From contig WLIM01000051.1 of the NCBI GenBank assembly GCA_009702205.1, positions 1 to 7,556 on the forward strand: a stretch of DNA of 7,556 bases. The letters are read 5' to 3'. This stretch comes from Actinomycetota bacterium. GTDB lineage: Bacteria > Actinomycetota > Actinomycetes > Nanopelagicales > Nanopelagicaceae. This document shows positions 6,412 to 7,556 of the stretch, piece after piece. Made by a program: the position numbers and the translations under genes. The notes beneath the pieces were generated by a model, which saw only the letters and a list, made by a program, of their open reading frames with translations, was not told the origin of the DNA and did not search any database. Within the stretch, counting starts at the first letter, position 1. Every line of letters starts with the position of its first letter.

Positions 6412-7542
6412 ATGGCAAAGTTAAAACCAATATTAAAGCGACCAACTCTCACCAGAAAAAAGAAAACTGTTGCTGTTGAGGATTTCGGAACTATGGGTGA
6501 GCCCTTAAACCATTCGCATCCCTTCTATTTTGGTTTTCTTGCCGCCGCTGGCGCCATCATTGCCATCACCTTGCTTCGCGCATTGGCCTCTGCAAGCCAG
6601 GTCTTCGTCCTTATTATTATTTCGCTCTTCTTTGCAATGGGTCTAAACCCTGCAGTTTTATTTATTGAACGACGCGGACTTAGTAGATCAAAAGCGGTAG
6701 CCATAACAGTTGCCTGCGTTGTTGCCTTTGTTGGACTATTTATCTGGGTCGCAGCTCCCCTAATAATCGATCAAGTAAATGCCTTGATTCATAATGCACC
6801 ACAGCTGATATCTGATCTTAAGAACAATTCAACTATTAATGATTTAAATACCAATTACGGAATCATTGACACGATTCAGAGCAAAGTGCAATCAACAATT
6901 AAAGATGGAAAATTTGTAATCGGTGCTTTTGGCGGAGTCATTGGTGTTGGTAAAGCAGTAATTTCTGGAGCACTTTCGGCGCTGACTATTTTGGTGTTGA
7001 CTCTCTATTTCTTAGCTGCGCTTCCTACTGTTACGCAAGATGCCTACCGATTAGTTCCAGCTAGTCGCCGTGAACGCGTTGCGAAGATAAGTGATGCAAT
7101 TATTTTTAGAGTTGGCGCCTTCGTTGGTGGCCAAATAACTATCTCATTCTTTGCAAGTATTTTTATCTTTATTTTGGGTCTTGTCCTTGATCTTCCATAT
7201 AAGTCAGCCCTTGCTCTAGTTGTATTTGTCTGCGGTCTGATCCCATTAATCGGACACTTCATTGGAATGACAATTGTTACTTTGATTGCACTTACAGATT
7301 CACCACTGATTGCGGCTATCGCCTTAGCTTCTTACATTATCTACGTGCAATTTGAGAATTATGTTTTAACTCCAAAGGTAATGAAACGTTCTCTCTCAAT
7401 ACCTGGACTTGTAACTATCATTGCGGCACTTATTGGAACATCACTTCTTGGCCTAGTTGGCGGAATTCTTGCAGTTCCTATTGCTGCTGCAGTCTTGTTA
7501 ATTCTTGATGAAGTTGTATATCCAAAGGCGGATAAGAGTTAA
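6412..7542 (+). CDS. AI-2E family (PF01594) transporter/permease
   Basis: A 376-aa inner-membrane protein. A basic cytoplasmic N-terminus (about 1-36, many Lys/Arg) is followed by hydrophobic segments near 39-58, 62-80 and 94-116. A long, more polar stretch (120-175) comes next, as is usual in this family, and then further segments near 180-205, 238-260, 265-292, 296-316 and 328-367. Family signatures are GGQITISFFASIFIFILGLVL (239-259), CGLIPLIGHFIG (274-285), QFENYVLTPKVMKRSLSIPG (313-332) and GLVGGILAVPIAA (347-359). The family was named for autoinducer-2 export (E. coli TqsA), but members include sodium/proton antiporters and many proteins of unknown substrate, so a quorum-signal role should not be assumed. 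The complete gene ends 14 bp before the window edge. The ATG start is supported by the leaderless-type -10. It is divergent from the DUF4032 gene. Confidence 0.92.
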   Translation: MAKLKPILKRPTLTRKKKTVAVEDFGTMGEPLNHSHPFYFGFLAAAGAIIAITLLRALASASQVFVLIIISLFFAMGLNPAVLFIERRGLSRSKAVAITVACVVAFVGLFIWVAAPLIIDQVNALIHNAPQLISDLKNNSTINDLNTNYGIIDTIQSKVQSTIKDGKFVIGAFGGVIGVGKAVISGALSALTILVLTLYFLAALPTVTQDAYRLVPASRRERVAKISDAIIFRVGAFVGGQITISFFASIFIFILGLVLDLPYKSALALVVFVCGLIPLIGHFIGMTIVTLIALTDSPLIAAIALASYIIYVQFENYVLTPKVMKRSLSIPGLVTIIAALIGTSLLGLVGGILAVPIAAAVLLILDEVVYPKADKS

Positions 7543-7556
7543 ATTTCCGTTGGAAG

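Noticed and set aside
6412..7542. Quorum-sensing (autoinducer-2) system
   Set aside because: The AI-2E family name alone does not support it; no luxS, lsr or signalling genes are in the window and many family members transport other things.

Overview
This window looks like ordinary core chromosome from a low-GC, streamlined actinobacterium. The base composition is AT-leaning (about 43% GC by eye). All the recognisable genes resemble actinobacterial families: a homodimeric AceE close to the mycobacterial protein, a DUF3052 gene facing it, an actinobacterial YbbN/CnoX-like protein, and a DUF4032 protein. The combination of actinobacterial gene content, low GC, very short gaps and leaderless-type promoters suggests the freshwater acI lineage (order Nanopelagicales, e.g. 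Planktophila or Nanopelagicus). That placement is an inference and was not checked by search.

Layout. At the left edge a DUF3052 gene runs leftward out of the window (start at 128). It is separated by a 143-bp intergenic region from rightward aceE (272-2989), which encodes pyruvate dehydrogenase E1. AceE converges with a leftward block: DUF4032 protein (6363-5116), then a CnoX/YbbN-like thioredoxin-fold/TPR protein (5086-4187), then a major facilitator transporter (4190-2994). The last two overlap by 4 bp, and the transporter ends only 4 bp from the aceE stop. Divergent from the DUF4032 gene is a rightward AI-2E-family permease (6412-7542). No intergenic stretch exceeds 150 bp. I see no tRNA, rRNA, mobile element, CRISPR array or long repeat.

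How it works together. AceE feeds acetyl-CoA synthesis from pyruvate; the E2 and E3 subunits are not in this window. The CnoX-like protein is probably a protein-folding helper rather than a redox enzyme, because its CxxC motif is gone. The DUF4032 protein has a kinase-like N-terminal half with a plausible catalytic loop and metal-binding aspartate, and its substrate is unknown. The two membrane proteins have no assignable substrate.

The most informative non-coding signals are two TANNNT -10 hexamers placed exactly 6 nt before ATG codons (CnoX-like gene and AI-2E gene), which predict leaderless mRNAs. A third -10-like hexamer lies on the opposite strand almost on top of the AI-2E one, giving a shared bidirectional promoter. 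I found no convincing novel multi-gene system here.
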